Source: UBA10428 sp964406315
Lineage (GTDB): Bacteria; Bacteroidota; Bacteroidia; Bacteroidales; UBA10428
Reading direction: 5' to 3'
DNA: 64,000 nt
Assembly: GCA_964406315.1 (NCBI GenBank)
Contig: CAYORG010000009.1
Span: 18,299-82,298 of the forward strand
Shown: positions 63,662 to 64,000 of the stretch, piece after piece
How the letters are laid out: every line of letters starts with the position of its first letter
Position numbering within the stretch: the stretch's first letter is position 1
The notes under the pieces: model-generated
Seen by the model: only the letters and a program-made list of their open reading frames with translations
Database searches by the model: none
What the model was told of the DNA's origin: nothing
Program-made: the position numbers and the translations under genes

Positions 63662-63663
63662 AT

Positions 63664-64000
63664 ATTTTAAGTTAAACATCAGTTTTTTCAAAAAACCAAT
63701 GTATAATAATCAAGGAGTATGCCAGATGAAAAAATTGACAAATTGTATGATAACCAGGCGTTTATCAATCAATGATAATGTCAATTTATCAGTTTCGGAA
63801 TGCTAACACTGTTAATTTGACATATTGAGAAATAATCTTAAGTCGCAAGTCTCTAACCTCAAGCTCCATTCTATCAACTTATGAGTTACACGATTGCACA
63901 CTTAAACGATCAATCAATTACTATTATCCAACTCTTTAGTTTTAAGTTCTATCCAACACACAAGCCATTGTTTCGTTCCGTTCCCTAACGGAACGACTTT
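63664..64000. other. Intergenic end of the window: spacer and truncated third repeat copy
   Basis: 63664-63837: AT-rich, no gene seen. 63838-63947: word-like spacer (AAGTCTCTAACCTCAAGC, TTACACGATTGCACACTTAAACGATC) similar to the flanks of copies 1 and 2. 63951-64000: start of a diverged repeat copy. Confidence 0.6.
63951..64000 (-). repeat. Diverged third copy of the dispersed repeat (truncated by window end)
   Basis: ACACACAAGCCATTGTTTCG aligns with ATCACACAAGCCATGTTTTCG of copies 1 and 2. The hairpin is TCGTTCCG (63973-63980) with CGGAACGA (63989-63996), where copies 1 and 2 have TCGAACCG/CGGTTCGA: both arms changed together. Confidence 0.65.

Overview
The window looks like a chromosomal piece of a Bacteroidota (Bacteroidales/Marinilabiliales-like) genome, probably metagenome-derived. 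The evidence is: AT-rich DNA; lipoproteins with SPII signals; two proteins with C-terminal type IX secretion (T9SS) sorting domains; a PorE-like TPR-PD40-OmpA protein and a GldM C-domain protein; a Reg_prop hybrid histidine kinase; the cinA-rpmB pairing; and promoter elements matching the Bacteroidota consensus TTG-N19-TAnnTTTG. No tRNA, rRNA, CRISPR array, prophage or complete insertion sequence was seen. One scaffold gap (100 N, 12700-12799) lies inside a tandem repeat.

Layout. 1-11 kb: rpmB (partial), cinA, a small lipoprotein with a damaged start, an M48 protease, an 0.8 kb repeat-rich spacer, fabG, a YfiR-like protein, sucD and a 1309-aa hybrid sensor kinase. 11-18.5 kb: mnmE, a 94-bp tandem repeat with the gap, a remnant of a membrane cytochrome-like gene, then the most interesting block: a lipid-anchored TPR-CHAT protease-like protein that converges on an ECF sigma factor, a membrane-spanning TPR anti-sigma-like protein and a 41-aa membrane microprotein. 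A divergent 81-aa gene has the same candidate ECF promoter as the sigma gene. 18.6-30 kb: metabolic and lipid genes (Gfo/Idh/MocA oxidoreductase, lipid kinase, thymidylate-synthase-like protein, formate-THF ligase, PlsC, GH20 hexosaminidase, nitroreductase, BASS transporter) plus an N-terminal GntP permease stump. 30-38 kb: polysaccharide-active secreted proteins (GH9, GH51, CE4) with a methyltransferase/Cys-rich membrane protein pair and a formylglycine-enzyme fragment. 38-42 kb: response regulator, metA, rlmN. 42-54 kb: an envelope block (GldM-like, two SPOR-like-domain proteins, PorE-like, two further envelope proteins), with an OLD-like ATPase carrying a Rad50-type zinc hook and a SpoIIE-type phosphatase. 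54-64 kb: a second repeat-rich spacer, an M3 peptidase, a GH5-like/GH2 glycosidase pair, Hsp20 and the start of a third repeat.

Possible coordinated systems. (a) The ECF sigma/anti-sigma/CHAT block: the anti-sigma TPR domain and the CHAT domain are both predicted to be periplasmic, so regulated proteolysis is topologically possible. This is inference. (b) Two tandem 29-33-aa membrane microproteins at 44.15-44.78 kb end in, or carry near the end, the same motif APEVSND. Each has a consensus promoter with two TTTGAC boxes 21 bp apart in identical phase, and one has its own terminator. I did not recognise this family. (c) A 337-bp structured intergenic repeat occurs twice without a mismatch, 51 kb apart. 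A diverged third copy at the window end keeps one hairpin through compensatory base changes.

All calls come from reading the sequence; no database search was run.
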